Shown here piece by piece: positions 27,701-40,101 of a DNA stretch of 64,000 nt; position 1 is the first letter of the stretch; each line of letters opens with the position of its first letter. Origin of the DNA: Gammaproteobacteria bacterium RIFCSPHIGHO2_12_FULL_63_22 (GTDB taxonomy: Bacteria; Pseudomonadota; Gammaproteobacteria; Xanthomonadales; Xanthomonadaceae); NCBI GenBank assembly GCA_001801685.1, contig MGYJ01000061.1, positions 1 to 64,000 of the forward strand. Reading direction: 5' to 3'. A program made the translations under genes and the position numbers. Below the pieces are notes generated by a model. It was given only the letters and a program-made list of their open reading frames with translations. It was not told the DNA's origin and made no database searches.

Positions 27701-28309
27701 CGCGTACCCGCGTGAAGTTCTGCGGCCTGACCCGGCCAGGTGACGTTCGCCTGGCCTGCGAGCTGGGCGTGGATGCGATCGGCTTCGTGATGGCGGCTGA
27801 AAGCCCGCGCCGGGTGCAACCCGGGCAGTTGCAGGGCTTGCGCGCGGCGGTCTCGCCATTGGTGGACGTGATTGCCTTGTTCATGAATCCACACGGCAGC
27901 GAAGTGCTGGACGCGATCCGTCGCCTTCGGCCGAACCTGCTGCAGTTCCACGGCCACGAAAACGATGCGTTCTGTCGTGGCTTCGGGCTCCCCTTCATCA
28001 AGACACTGCCGATGGGCGAGGGCGCAGCCGAACCGATTGCCGCGTCGAAGCGATATCCTTCAGCCTTGGCTTTCCTGCTCGATGGACATGGTCCCGGGCA
28101 GGCGGGTGGACGCGGGACCCCGTTTGACTGGGGTCGCATGCCGCGCCTGGACCGGCCGGTGTTCCTGGCTGGCGGTTTGTCGCCGGGCAATGTCGGCGAA
28201 GCCATCTCCATCGCGCGACCCTACGCGGTGGACGTGAGCAGTGGCATCGAAGCAGCGCCGGGCCAGAAGGACGGCGAGAAAATGCAGCAATTCCTGGATG
28301 AGGTCAGTC

Positions 28310-28326
<17 letters not shown>
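27697..28326 (+). CDS. trpF: Phosphoribosylanthranilate isomerase
   Basis: TrpF catalyses the Amadori rearrangement of phosphoribosyl-anthranilate in tryptophan synthesis. The GTG at 27697 overlaps the truA stop (GTGA) and gives the standard N-terminus [17 protein letters not shown] with catalytic Cys9. The general acid Asp lies in [12 protein letters not shown], and the C-terminal phosphate site reads [15 protein letters not shown]. At 209 aa it is a normal stand-alone TIM barrel. trpB begins before its stop. Confidence 0.95.
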
Positions 28327-29569
<1,243 letters not shown>

Positions 29570-29570
29570 A

Positions 29571-29615
29571 CCGGGCCGGTCCGGCCCCGGTCCGTTAGAA
29601 TGGGCGTTTCCGCCC
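29571..29615 (+). promoter_or_regulatory. Two hairpins and a -10-like element between trpB and the first DUF3144 gene
   Basis: Directly after the trpB stop, GGGCC-GGTCC-GGCCC (29573-29587 region) can fold, and a second perfect hairpin GGGCG-TTTC-CGCCC lies at 29602-29615. Between them is TAGAAT (29596-29601), resembling a -10. There is no T-tract, so these are not normal terminators. They could separate trpB from downstream genes by processing or give an internal promoter. Confidence 0.4.
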
Positions 29616-29635
29616 CAAACCTGATCGGATCCACG

Positions 29636-29941
29636 ATGACCCAGAACGCCGTTGCCCTGCCGCCCGAATTGCATGCCTGCGTGAACGAGTTCCTTGCACA
29701 GGCCAATGCCATGCACGCGAACTACAAGTACGACGCCATCAGCGCGTCCATCCTCTATGCCGCAGCGCGCTACAACGTGCACGGTTTCGTCCAGCAGGAC
29801 GATGCCAAGTACTTCAGCCGCGAGCAATTCGTCACCTACATGACCGACCTGTACCGGCGGATGCTCGATGAACAACTCGACGTTCTGACGGCCGCCGCCG
29901 CTGCAGCCGCCGACAACAACAACCCGGATGCCGCACCATGA
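29636..29941 (+). CDS. DUF3144 family protein (first copy)
   Basis: A 101-aa helical protein. The ATG at 29636 is preferred over an upstream start at 29600, which would lie in a hairpin. The block FLAQANAMHANYKYDAISASILYAAARYN followed by FVTYMTDLYRRMLDEQL (shown only as pieces) fits DUF3144, a small cytoplasmic family of unknown role. It is inserted between trpB and trpA and overlaps the second copy by four bases (ATGA). Confidence 0.78.
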   Translation: MTQNAVALPPELHACVNEFLAQANAMHANYKYDAISASILYAAARYNVHGFVQQDDAKYFSREQFVTYMTDLYRRMLDEQLDVLTAAAAAAADNNNPDAAP

Positions 29942-30258
29942 ATACCCCCGCCGACGCCAAGCCGCCGCAGTTCTCGGAAGAGTTCCTGATCCGGGTCAAC
30001 GACATGATCGAATCGGCCAACCGCATCGAACGCAGGTTGGACACGGCCCATGCGCAGATGGTGATGCTGCATGCGTTTTCGCGCTACAGCGCGCACCACT
30101 ATCGCACTACCGCCAAAAACGATGACATCGAAGGCCGGGAAGCCTTTGCCGCCTACATCGCCCGTGGCGTCGAAGAACTGATCGTCGGGCACATTGCCCA
30201 TCTGGCCGGCCCGCCGCAGGCAAGCGCGGCAGCCGACAAGGGCGCCAGCGCCGAATGA
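29938..30258 (+). CDS. DUF3144-like protein (second, divergent copy)
   Basis: A 106-aa protein that looks like a diverged paralogue of its neighbour: FLIRVNDMIESANRIERRLD, then MLHAFSRYSAHHYRTTA and FAAYIARGVEELIVGH align with the same helices. It overlaps both the preceding gene and trpA by four bases each, so all should be translated in series. Function unknown; partnership with the first copy as a heterodimer is an inference. Confidence 0.65.
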   Translation: MNTPADAKPPQFSEEFLIRVNDMIESANRIERRLDTAHAQMVMLHAFSRYSAHHYRTTAKNDDIEGREAFAAYIARGVEELIVGHIAHLAGPPQASAAADKGASAE

Positions 30259-31087
30259 GTCGCATCGCCGCGCTCTTCGAGCGCCTTCGCGGCAGCAATC
30301 GGAAGGCACTCGTGCCTTTCGTCACCGCCGGGGATCCATCGCGCGAAGCCACCGTGGCCGTAATGCACGGACTGGTCGCCGGCGGCGCGGACATCATCGA
30401 ACTCGGTGTCCCATTTTCCGATCCGATGGCCGACGGCCCGGTGATCCAGCGCAGCTCCGAGCGCGCGCTGGCCAGGCACGTCGGCACCAATGACGTGTTC
30501 GATTTCGTGCGCGAATTCCGCGACAGCGACGACACGACGCCCGTGGTGCTGATGGGCTACCTCAATCCCATCGAGATGCGTGGCGTGCAGCGCTACGCCG
30601 CCGAGGCGTACGCGGCAGGCGTTGACGGCCTGCTGCTGGTGGACCTGCCACCCGAGGAAGCGGGCCCCTTGCGCGCAGCCTTCAACGAACACCAACTCGA
30701 TCTCATTTCCCTGGCGGCGCCCACCACCTCGCCCGAGCGCCTGGCGCGCCTGGCGGAAGAGTCGCAGGGTTATCTGTATTACGTCAGCTTCGCCGGTGTA
30801 ACGGGCGCCACCATCACCGATGCCGCCGATGTCGCCAGCAAGGCCGGCGCACTGCGCGCGATGGCCCGGGTGCCGGTGCTGATCGGTTTCGGAATCAAGG
30901 ATGCAGGCTCGGCCGCGGCCATGGCGCCACTGGCCGACGGCATCGTGGTTGGCAGCGCGCTGGTCGAGCATCTTTCCGGCGCGAGCGACCCGCAGGATGC
31001 GCACCGGAGGGCGAGGGCATTCCTCGAGCCCTTGCGCGCAGCCATCGACGGCCTAAACTGGCCGCCACACACAGCGCGAGTCGCTTC

Positions 31088-31091
<4 letters not shown>
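30255..31091 (+). CDS. trpA: Tryptophan synthase alpha chain
   Basis: TrpA releases indole from indole-3-glycerol phosphate and passes it to TrpB. The 278-aa TIM barrel has the catalytic residues Glu49 and Asp60 in [17 protein letters not shown], and phosphate-binding loops including [10 protein letters not shown]. Overlaps of four bases at both ends link it to the DUF3144 gene and to accD. Confidence 0.97.
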
Positions 31092-31963
<872 letters not shown>

Positions 31964-31970
31964 TCCGCCC

Positions 31971-33311
31971 ATGGCAGGCCTGAAGTACTTCGGCACCGAC
32001 GGCATCCGCGGCCGGGTGGGCGAGGGCCCCATTTCCGCTGATTTCGTGCTCCGCCTGGGTCGCGCGGTAGGTCGCGTGCTGGCCAACGGCAAGTCGCACG
32101 CCATCGTGGTCATCGGCAAGGACACGCGGATTTCCGGCTATATGTTCGAAGCCGCGCTCGAGGCCGGGCTGGTCGCTGCGGGCGCCGACGTGCGCATGCT
32201 GGGGCCGATGCCGACGCCTGCCGTGGCCTATCTCACGCGGTCCTTGCGCGCCGATGCCGGCATCGTCATCTCGGCCTCGCACAATCCGCACGAAGACAAC
32301 GGCATCAAGTTTTTTTCAGCGTTCGGCGAAAAGCTCGCCGACGCCGTCGAGCGCGCCATCGAGGCGGAACTCGACGAACCGTTTTCCACGGTGCCCTCCG
32401 AGTTGCTTGGCAAGGTGCAGCGGGTCGAGGACGCGTTGACGCGTTACGCGGAATTCTGCAAGGCCAGCGTGCCCGACACGTTTTCCTTGCGGGGAATGAA
32501 GATTGCCCTGGATTGCGCACACGGTGCGACTTACCACGTGGCGCCTAAAGTGTTCGAGGAATTGGGCGCCGAGGTGTCTGCCATCGGCGTGCAGCCCAAC
32601 GGCCTGAATATCAACAAGGGCGTCGGCTCCACTTATCCCGAGGCCCTGATTGCCCACGTCCTTGAAACGGGTTCGGACCTCGGCATCGCCTTCGACGGCG
32701 ATGGCGACCGGGTGCTGATGGTGGATGGTCGTGGACGCCTGCTCGATGGCGACGCCCTTATCCACGTGCTGGCGCGTGACTGGCGCGAGACCGGTCGCCT
32801 GCGCGGGCCGGTCGTCGGCACGCTGATGACGAACTACGCGCTGGAAAAGGCGCTCGGCGACAGCGGCATCGAGTTCATTCGTGCGCGTGTTGGTGATCGG
32901 TTCGTGCACCAGGCGCTGGTGGAACGCGACGGCATGCTCGGGGGCGAGGCTTCCGGACACCTGCTTTGCCTCGACAGCGCGAGCACGGGCGATGCCATCG
33001 TCGCTGCGCTCCAGGTGCTCGAGGTGCTGGTGCGCCAGGGCGTTTCGCTCGAGGTGGCGCTGGCCGACTACCAGCCGCTTCCGCAGAAGACAGTCAACGT
33101 GCGCGTATCGGCGCAGGCGCGACCGCTTGAAGCCGAGCCGGTGCATGCAGCGCGACGAAAGGCCGAAGCCGCGCTGGAAGGAAAGGGCCGCCTGGTGCTT
33201 CGTCCCTCCGGCACCGAACCCGTCGTGCGCGTCACGGTCGAAGCCGCCGACGGCGCGCTGATGCAACAGGTACTGGACGAGCTTTCCGCGGCCGTTCGCG
33301 CCGCCATTTGA
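31971..33311 (+). CDS. glmM: Phosphoglucosamine mutase
   Basis: GlmM converts glucosamine-6-phosphate to glucosamine-1-phosphate for peptidoglycan and lipopolysaccharide. The 446-aa protein has [11 protein letters not shown] at the start, the phosphoserine loop ISASHNP (100-106), the magnesium loop DGDGDR, the sugar-binding GEASGH and the phosphate site RPSGTEP. All are intact. Confidence 0.97.
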   Translation: MAGLKYFGTDGIRGRVGEGPISADFVLRLGRAVGRVLANGKSHAIVVIGKDTRISGYMFEAALEAGLVAAGADVRMLGPMPTPAVAYLTRSLRADAGIVISASHNPHEDNGIKFFSAFGEKLADAVERAIEAELDEPFSTVPSELLGKVQRVEDALTRYAEFCKASVPDTFSLRGMKIALDCAHGATYHVAPKVFEELGAEVSAIGVQPNGLNINKGVGSTYPEALIAHVLETGSDLGIAFDGDGDRVLMVDGRGRLLDGDALIHVLARDWRETGRLRGPVVGTLMTNYALEKALGDSGIEFIRARVGDRFVHQALVERDGMLGGEASGHLLCLDSASTGDAIVAALQVLEVLVRQGVSLEVALADYQPLPQKTVNVRVSAQARPLEAEPVHAARRKAEAALEGKGRLVLRPSGTEPVVRVTVEAADGALMQQVLDELSAAVRAAI

Positions 33312-33331
33312 GTGACAGACAGGATTCCACG

Positions 33332-34267
33332 ATGAGCAAGATCCCGACCCTCGACATCCGTCGCTTCGACACCGACCGCGATGCCTTCGTCGCCGAACTG
33401 GGCGCAGCCTACCGCGAGTGGGGCTTCTGCGGCGTGAGCCACCATGGCATTTCGCCGAAGGCCATCGATGGCGCTTACCAGGTGTTCAAGCAGTTTTTCG
33501 CGTTGCCCGAAGCGACCAAGCGCAAGTACCACGTACCCGGCACGGGCGGCGCGCGCGGTTACACGCCATTCGGCATCGAAACGGCCAAGGATTCGCAGTA
33601 TCCCGACCTCAAGGAATTTTTCCACATCGGCCGCGAGTTGCCGCCGGGCTCGCGCTACGAGGAGTTCATGGCGCCCAACACCTGGCCGACCGAGGTGCCT
33701 GGTTTTCGCGAGCACGCCTACGGCCTGTTCGAGGCCCTCGACACGCTGGGCCTGAAGGTCCTTTCGGCGCTGGCCCTGCACATCCACCTGCCGGAAGACT
33801 TCTTCGTCGAGCCCACGCGTTTCGGCAATTCCATCCTGCGGCCGATCCATTACCCGCCGATCACCGCGCCGGACATCCCGAACGTGCGCGCCGGTGCGCA
33901 TGAAGACATCAACCTGATCACCTTGCTGGTCGGCGCCAGCGCCGCCGGCCTGGAAGTGAAGGCGCGCAATGGCGACTGGGTTCCGTTCACCGCCGACGGC
34001 GACACCATCGTGGTGAACATTGGCGATATGCTGCAGCGACTGACCAACCACGTGTATCCGTCCACCACGCACCGCGTGGTGAATCCGCCTGGTGAAGCCG
34101 CGCGGCAGCCGCGTTATTCGACGCCGTATTTCCTGCACGCCAATCCCGATTACCTGATCAAGACCTTGCCGCAGTGCGTGGACGCGAACAATCCCGATCG
34201 CTATCCGGAACCGATCACGGCAAACGACTACCTGATGCAGCGCCTGCGCGAGATCAAGCTGGCCTGA
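33332..34267 (+). CDS. 2-oxoglutarate/Fe(II) oxygenase, isopenicillin N synthase family
   Basis: A 311-aa oxidoreductase. The facial triad is His190, Asp192 (GAHEDINLITLL) and His247 (STTHRVV), and the 2-oxoglutarate-binding pair is Arg261/Ser263 (RYSTPYF). The N-terminal DIOX_N part includes EWGFCGVSHHGIS. The ATG at 33332 has AGGA upstream; a GTG at 33308 overlapping glmM is an alternative. The substrate is unknown; the plant-type family includes gibberellin, flavonoid and ethylene enzymes, and bacterial members rarely have a known role. Confidence 0.87.
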   Translation: MSKIPTLDIRRFDTDRDAFVAELGAAYREWGFCGVSHHGISPKAIDGAYQVFKQFFALPEATKRKYHVPGTGGARGYTPFGIETAKDSQYPDLKEFFHIGRELPPGSRYEEFMAPNTWPTEVPGFREHAYGLFEALDTLGLKVLSALALHIHLPEDFFVEPTRFGNSILRPIHYPPITAPDIPNVRAGAHEDINLITLLVGASAAGLEVKARNGDWVPFTADGDTIVVNIGDMLQRLTNHVYPSTTHRVVNPPGEAARQPRYSTPYFLHANPDYLIKTLPQCVDANNPDRYPEPITANDYLMQRLREIKLA

Positions 34268-34295
34268 TCGAGCCCGCGAATTCCGACAGGATTGC

Positions 34296-35102
34296 CTAGT
34301 CGGCGTTGCGGAAGTCGCGCGACTTCGAGGCGACCAGCGCCCGCGCCAGTGCGTCGGGCAGGTAGCGCGTAAGGAAGGCGACCATCTTGTTGGCCCCGCC
34401 GGGGATCACCCGCGTCTTTCCCGATTCCACGGCGTCCACGCCGATGCGCGCGACCTGCGCCGCATCCATCCACAGCATCTTCGGCAGCCGCGATACCTGC
34501 GAGCGCATTCCGTTCACGTCATGGAACTCGGTGTAGGTGAAGCCGGCGCACAAGGCGGTGACGAAGATGCCGCGCTGCGCCGACTCCTGCGCCAGCGACT
34601 CGCTGAAGCGGATCAGCCAGGCCTTGGTCGCGCCATACATGGTGTGCCCGGCGGACGCGGGCACCAGCCCGGCCATCGAAGCGACGTTGAGGATGCGGCC
34701 GCGGCCCGCGGCTTCCATCGCCGGCAGGTACAGGTGCGTCAGTTGCCCGACGGCAACGATCATCACCTGCAGGAATTCGGCATGCGTTTTCCACGACTGC
34801 GACAGGTAGCGACCCGGCACGCCGTAACCGGCATTGTTCACCAGTGTGTCCACGAACCAGCCGCGAGACTGGGTTTGCTCGAACAGACGCCGGGGCGCGG
34901 ACGGATCGGCGAGGTCCGCGGCAATCACTTCGCAGGGAACCAGTGCCGACAGTTCCGTGGCCAGGGCATGCAGGCGGTCGATCCGGCGCGCCGTGAGGAT
35001 CAAGGGCTTGCCGCGGCTTGCGTATTCCCGCGCGATCGCGGCTCCGATGCCGCTGGAAGCGCCCGTGATGAGGGCATAGCCCGGACTGCTGGACTGGTTC
35101 AT
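34296..35102 (-). CDS. Short-chain dehydrogenase/reductase
   Basis: A 268-aa classical SDR. TGASSGIG binds the cofactor, the Arg-rich LTARRIDRL suggests NADP preference, NNAGYG is present, and the catalytic Ser (NVASMAG) with YGATK forms the active site. The ATG at 35102 has GGAG upstream. It lies alone on the minus strand between the oxygenase and tpiA. The substrate is unknown; the sequence is of the DltE/YqjQ-like type. Confidence 0.88.
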   Translation of the reverse strand: MNQSSSPGYALITGASSGIGAAIAREYASRGKPLILTARRIDRLHALATELSALVPCEVIAADLADPSAPRRLFEQTQSRGWFVDTLVNNAGYGVPGRYLSQSWKTHAEFLQVMIVAVGQLTHLYLPAMEAAGRGRILNVASMAGLVPASAGHTMYGATKAWLIRFSESLAQESAQRGIFVTALCAGFTYTEFHDVNGMRSQVSRLPKMLWMDAAQVARIGVDAVESGKTRVIPGGANKMVAFLTRYLPDALARALVASKSRDFRNAD

Positions 35103-35214
35103 GTGGTCTCCGCCTGATTGGGCCGATTGTGCCGGTTTTCCGTCCGCGCAGGCCACAGATCACGCCTAAGTTCGGCGGTCGCGTTAAACTTCTCCGAGTC
35201 CAAGGAGAACGAGC

Positions 35215-35967
<753 letters not shown>

Positions 35968-35972
35968 AAAAC

Positions 35973-36455
35973 ATGATCGACATCTTGCTCAACGTGTTCT
36001 ACGTCCTCATCGCGATCGCGATGATCGTGCTGATCCTGCTGCAACGCGGTGCAGGCGCCCAGGCCGGTTCAGGCTTTGGTGCTGGCGCCTCGGGCACCGT
36101 TTTCGGTGCGCGCGGGTCGGCCAACTTCTTGTCCAGCACCACCAAGTGGCTGGCAGGGGTGTTCTTCGTGCTCAGTCTGTTCATGGCCTATCAGGCGACC
36201 CACCGCGCGACGGCTGCGCCGGGCAAGCCGGACCTGGGCGTGATGAGCAATGCTCCAGTCACGCCGGCCCAACCTGACGCAAGCGTGCTCGCGCCCGCGC
36301 CGGTTCCGGCTGCGCCTGCGGTGCTCGAGGCAGCGCCCGCCACCGGCGACGCACCGGCTACGGCGCCGGTCATCACACCCGCAGCACCGGCCAATGCACC
36401 GGCCGACGCAACAAAGCCTGCTCCGGCACCTGTCGAGGACGGCAAGGGCGGTTGA
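35973..36455 (+). CDS. secG: Preprotein translocase subunit SecG
   Basis: SecG is the accessory membrane subunit of SecYEG. Two membrane helices (about 4-23 and 53-72) flank the conserved loop LLQRGAGAQAGSGFGAGASGTVFGARGSANFLSS (given here as the segment 22-55). The C-terminal 85 residues are a Pro/Ala/Thr-rich tail, longer than in E. coli (110 aa total), giving 160 aa here. Such tails are common in xanthomonads and are presumably unstructured. Confidence 0.93.
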   Translation: MIDILLNVFYVLIAIAMIVLILLQRGAGAQAGSGFGAGASGTVFGARGSANFLSSTTKWLAGVFFVLSLFMAYQATHRATAAPGKPDLGVMSNAPVTPAQPDASVLAPAPVPAAPAVLEAAPATGDAPATAPVITPAAPANAPADATKPAPAPVEDGKGG

Positions 36456-36463
36456 TCCGCTGG

Positions 36464-36469
36464 TACAAT
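36464..36469 (+). promoter_or_regulatory. Possible -10 element (TACAAT) ahead of tRNA-Leu
   Basis: TACAAT lies 37 bases before the tRNA, just after the secG stop. No matching -35 is visible, so this is tentative; the tRNA could also be cut from the tpiA-secG transcript. Confidence 0.3.
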
Positions 36470-36506
36470 TTGCACCGCTTGCTCCGGTAACGGAGTCGGC
36501 AAAAAT

Positions 36507-36591
36507 GCCCAGATGGCGGAATTGGTAGACGCACTACCTTGAGGTGGTAGCGACTTAGGTCGTGGGGGTTCGAGTCCCCCTTTGGGCACCA
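36507..36591 (+). tRNA. tRNA-Leu (anticodon GAG)
   Basis: An 85-base type II tRNA with encoded CCA. Acceptor GCCCAGA pairs with TTTGGGC. The anticodon stem CTACC/GGTAG (36534-36538/36546-36550) encloses the loop TTGAGGT with GAG at 36541-36543. The long variable arm identifies Leu. The T-arm GGGGGTTCGAGTCCCCC is perfect. Confidence 0.97.
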
Positions 36592-36666
36592 ATCACTGAA
36601 TCGACCTTCGCCCGCAATGCGGGCGTGGGCCGAAACGCGCCTCGCGGCGCTGGCAATGGAGTCGTC

Positions 36667-37023
36667 ATGCTGGGCGAATATCTGCCGATCCTGCTGTTCC
36701 TCGCCGTGTCGAGCGTGGTCGGCATCGCGCTGTTGGTCCTGGGCGGCCTGCTCGGGCCGAATCGGCCGGAAAGCGAAAAACTCTCTCCGTACGAATGCGG
36801 CTTCGAGGCATTCGAAGACGCGCACATGCAGTTCGACGTGCGCTACTACCTGATCGCGATCCTGTTCATCGCCTTCGACCTGGAAATCGCCTTCGTGTTT
36901 CCGTGGGCGATCATCTTCCGCAGCCTGGGCGTCGTCGGCCTGATCGAGATGGGCATCTTCCTCGGCCTGCTGATCCTGGGCTTCGTTTATGTGTGGAAGA
37001 AGGGAGCGCTCGAATGGGAGTGA
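36667..37023 (+). CDS. nuoA: NADH-quinone oxidoreductase subunit A
   Basis: Small membrane subunit of complex I, 118 aa with three helices. The family loop [25 protein letters not shown] (quinone-site region, about 38-62) is intact. The ATG at 36667 follows GGAG by five bases; an earlier in-frame start would read into the tRNA-nuoA spacer. It is the first gene of the 14-gene nuo operon and overlaps nuoB by ten bases. Confidence 0.96.
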   Translation: MLGEYLPILLFLAVSSVVGIALLVLGGLLGPNRPESEKLSPYECGFEAFEDAHMQFDVRYYLIAILFIAFDLEIAFVFPWAIIFRSLGVVGLIEMGIFLGLLILGFVYVWKKGALEWE

Positions 37024-37568
37024 TGCAGGGAATCACCGATGCATTGCACAACCCGGTCCCGGTTTCGACCGTGGACGACATCCTGCGCCCCGGTGGCGAC
37101 AACCCGCTGCTGGAAAAGGGCTATGCCGTCGCGAGCATGGATGCGCTGATCAACTGGGCCCGTACCGGCTCCATGTGGCCGATGACTTTCGGCCTGGCCT
37201 GCTGCGCGGTGGAAATGATGCATGCGGGCGCAGCGCGCCTCGACCTCGACCGCTATGGCGTGGTGTTCCGACCCTCGCCGAGACAGGCCGACGTGATGAT
37301 CGTCGCCGGCACGCTGGTCAACAAGATGGCGCCAGCCCTGCGCAAGGTCTACGACCAGATGCCCGACCCGAAATGGGTCATCTCGATGGGCAGCTGCGCG
37401 AACGGCGGCGGCTACTACCACTATTCCTACGCCGTGGTGCGCGGCTGCGACCGCATCGTGCCCGTGGACATCTACGTGCCCGGTTGCCCGCCCACTGCCG
37501 AAGCGCTGGTGTACGGCATCCTGCAGCTGATGAAGAAAATTCGCCGTACCAACACCATTGCGCGCTGA
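37014..37568 (+). CDS. nuoB: NADH-quinone oxidoreductase subunit B
   Basis: NuoB carries cluster N2, the last iron-sulfur centre before quinone. In this 184-aa protein the ligands are visible in [18 protein letters not shown] and [10 protein letters not shown]. The ATG at 37014 is chosen because GGAG lies seven bases upstream and MGVMQ is a usual start. It overlaps the end of nuoA and ends four bases before nuoC. Confidence 0.96.
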   Translation: MGVMQGITDALHNPVPVSTVDDILRPGGDNPLLEKGYAVASMDALINWARTGSMWPMTFGLACCAVEMMHAGAARLDLDRYGVVFRPSPRQADVMIVAGTLVNKMAPALRKVYDQMPDPKWVISMGSCANGGGYYHYSYAVVRGCDRIVPVDIYVPGCPPTAEALVYGILQLMKKIRRTNTIAR

Positions 37569-37571
37569 GCC

Positions 37572-38297
37572 ATGCCCGAACCGACATTGAGTTTTCCGGA
37601 TCGTCTGAAGGCCCGCTTTGGCGAGCGCGCCCTGTCCGTCGTGCAGGCGCACGGCGAGACGACGATGGAACTGGCGCCAGACAGCTGGATCGAGGTCATC
37701 CGCGCCTTGCGCGATGAACCGGAGTTCGGATTCGAACAACTGATCGATGTCTGCGGCGTCGACTACCTTGGCTATGGCGACGACGAGTGGGATACCTCGG
37801 ACGTCAGCTCGCAGGGTTTTTCGCGTGGCGTCGAGGGCTCGGGCCCGGGTCGCTTCGATTGGGAAAACCGGCCACGGGGCAAGGGGCCGGACAAGCGCTT
37901 TGCTGCCGTCATCCACCTTCTCTCCGTTCGCAATAACCGGCGACTTCGGCTTCGTTGTTTTGCGTTGGACCATTCCTTGCCTGTCGTTCCATCGCTGACG
38001 GAGCTGTATCCCATCGCCAATTGGTTCGAGCGCGAAGCCTTCGACCTGTTTGGCATCATCTTCGAAGGCCATCCGGACCTGCGCCGCATCCTTACCGATT
38101 ACGGCTTCGTCGGTCACCCGTTCCGCAAGGACTTCCCGATGATCGGCAACGTCGAGGTGTTGTACGACGCCGAGAAGAAGCGCGTCGTGTACCAGCCGGT
38201 CAGCATCGAGCCACGCGTCAACGTTCCGCGCGTCGTGCGCGAGGATTCGCGCTGGCAGCAGTCGGCCGCCGAAACCGCGCCGCAGGTGAAAAAATAA
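37572..38297 (+). CDS. nuoC: NADH-quinone oxidoreductase subunit C
   Basis: A 241-aa peripheral-arm subunit. The family signature [34 protein letters not shown] (about 138-171) is present in full. nuoC and nuoD are separate here, unlike the fused nuoCD of E. coli. The stop and the nuoD start share one base (TAATG). Confidence 0.95.
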   Translation: MPEPTLSFPDRLKARFGERALSVVQAHGETTMELAPDSWIEVIRALRDEPEFGFEQLIDVCGVDYLGYGDDEWDTSDVSSQGFSRGVEGSGPGRFDWENRPRGKGPDKRFAAVIHLLSVRNNRRLRLRCFALDHSLPVVPSLTELYPIANWFEREAFDLFGIIFEGHPDLRRILTDYGFVGHPFRKDFPMIGNVEVLYDAEKKRVVYQPVSIEPRVNVPRVVREDSRWQQSAAETAPQVKK

Positions 38298-39556
38298 TGG
38301 CCGGCCCCGAGATCCGCAATTACACCCTGAACTTCGGCCCACAGCATCCGGCTGCCCATGGCGTGCTGCGCCTGGTGTTGGAGATGGATGGCGAAGTCGT
38401 GCAACGCGCCGACCCGCATATCGGCCTGTTGCATCGCGGCACCGAGAAGCTGGCCGAGTCGAAGGCCTACAACCAGTCCATCGGTTACATGGATCGCCTC
38501 GACTACGTGTCCATGATGTGCAACGAACACGCCTATGTTCGCGCCATCGAAGGACTGATCGGCCTGGAAGTACCCGAGCGCGCGCAGTACATCCGCACGA
38601 TGTTCGACGAGATCACCCGCATCCTGAACCACCTGATGTGGATCGGCTCGAACGGCCTCGACCTTGGCGCGATGGCGGTGTTCCTCTACGCCTTCCGCGA
38701 GCGCGAAGAATTGATGGACTGCTACGAGGCGGTGTCCGGCGCGCGCATGCACGCAACCTATTACCGCCCCGGCGGCGTCTATCGCGACCTGCCGGCACGC
38801 ATGCCGCAGTATCGCGAATCGCCGTGGCGCAAGGGCGCCGACCTGAAGCGCGCAAATGAATGGCGCGAAGGTTCGATGCTCGATTTCCTGGAAGCGTTCA
38901 GCAACGACTTCCCGCGCAAGGTGGACGAATACGAAACCCTGCTCACCGACAATCGAATCTGGAAGCAGCGCACCGTCGGCATCGGCGTCGTGCCGCCGGA
39001 CATGGCGCTGGCCTGGGGCATGACCGGCCCGATGCTGCGTGGTTCCGGCATCGCCTGGGACCTGCGCAAGAAGCAGCCCTATGCCTGCTACGACAAAGTC
39101 GATTTCGACATCCCGGTGGGCGTGCAGGGCGATTGCTACGACCGCTACCTGGTCCGCGTGGAAGAAATGCGCCAGTCCAACCGCATCATCAAGCAATGCG
39201 TGGAATGGCTGCGCCGCAATCCCGGCCCCGTGATGACCAGCAACTACAAAGTGTCGCCGCCCTCGCGTGCCGAGATGAAGGACGACATGGAAGCGCTGAT
39301 CCACCACTTCAAGCTGTTCACCGAAGGGTATTCGGTGCCGGCCGGCGAGATCTATTCCGCCGTTGAAGCGCCCAAGGGCGAGTTTGGCGTGTACCTGGTG
39401 TCGGATGGCGCCAACAAGCCGTTCCGCTTGAAGGTGCGCGCGCCCGGCTTCGCCCATCTTTCGTCCATGGACGCCATCGTGCGCGGCCACATGCTGCCCG
39501 ACGTGGTCGCCATGATCGGCACCTACGACATCGTCTTCGGCGAAATCGACCGATGA
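38297..39556 (+). CDS. nuoD: NADH-quinone oxidoreductase subunit D
   Basis: The 49-kDa-type subunit lining the quinone cavity with NuoB. The 419-aa protein begins [22 protein letters not shown], where the GPQHPAAHG loop carries the quinone-ligating His. The C-terminus ends [14 protein letters not shown], as in the family. The ATG overlaps the nuoC stop by one base. Confidence 0.97.
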   Translation: MAGPEIRNYTLNFGPQHPAAHGVLRLVLEMDGEVVQRADPHIGLLHRGTEKLAESKAYNQSIGYMDRLDYVSMMCNEHAYVRAIEGLIGLEVPERAQYIRTMFDEITRILNHLMWIGSNGLDLGAMAVFLYAFREREELMDCYEAVSGARMHATYYRPGGVYRDLPARMPQYRESPWRKGADLKRANEWREGSMLDFLEAFSNDFPRKVDEYETLLTDNRIWKQRTVGIGVVPPDMALAWGMTGPMLRGSGIAWDLRKKQPYACYDKVDFDIPVGVQGDCYDRYLVRVEEMRQSNRIIKQCVEWLRRNPGPVMTSNYKVSPPSRAEMKDDMEALIHHFKLFTEGYSVPAGEIYSAVEAPKGEFGVYLVSDGANKPFRLKVRAPGFAHLSSMDAIVRGHMLPDVVAMIGTYDIVFGEIDR

Positions 39557-39566
39557 GTAACCAGCA

Positions 39567-40094
39567 ATGAAAGCGACCGGAAATTTTGCCGCCTGCCAGC
39601 ATGTCGACCCGATGGTCGCGTTGAGCCCGGCCACGCGTGAACACATCGACCATTGGGTGTCCAAGTTTCCGCCCGACCGCAAGCGCTCGGCCGTGATCCA
39701 GGCCCTGATGGCCGCGCAGGAACAAAATGGTGGCTGGCTGACCGACGAACTGATGGCTGCGGTTGCCAAGTACCTCGACCTGCCGCCGGTGTGGGCCTAT
39801 GAAGTGGCTACCTTTTACTCGATGTTCGACCTGGCGCCCGTGGGCCGGCACAAGGTCGCCATCTGCACCAACATCAGCTGCTGGTTGAATGGCGCGGAAG
39901 ACCTGGTGAAGCATGCGGAGCGCAAGCTCGGCTGCAAGCACGGCGGCACCACCGCTGACGGCCGCATCACTCTAAAAATCGAAGAAGAGTGCCTGGCTGC
40001 CTGCGCCGGCGCCCCGATGATGGTGATCGACGGCCATTACCACGAACGCCTGACCCCGGCGAAGCTCGATGAGCTGTTCGACGGACTGAGCTGA
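39567..40094 (+). CDS. nuoE: NADH-quinone oxidoreductase subunit E
   Basis: The 24-kDa-type thioredoxin-fold subunit binding the N1a [2Fe-2S] cluster, 175 aa. Ligands are seen in [11 protein letters not shown] and [12 protein letters not shown]. The N-terminal helices [19 protein letters not shown] and [12 protein letters not shown] are standard. Confidence 0.95.
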   Translation: MKATGNFAACQHVDPMVALSPATREHIDHWVSKFPPDRKRSAVIQALMAAQEQNGGWLTDELMAAVAKYLDLPPVWAYEVATFYSMFDLAPVGRHKVAICTNISCWLNGAEDLVKHAERKLGCKHGGTTADGRITLKIEEECLAACAGAPMMVIDGHYHERLTPAKLDELFDGLS

Positions 40095-40101
40095 GGATCC
40101 C

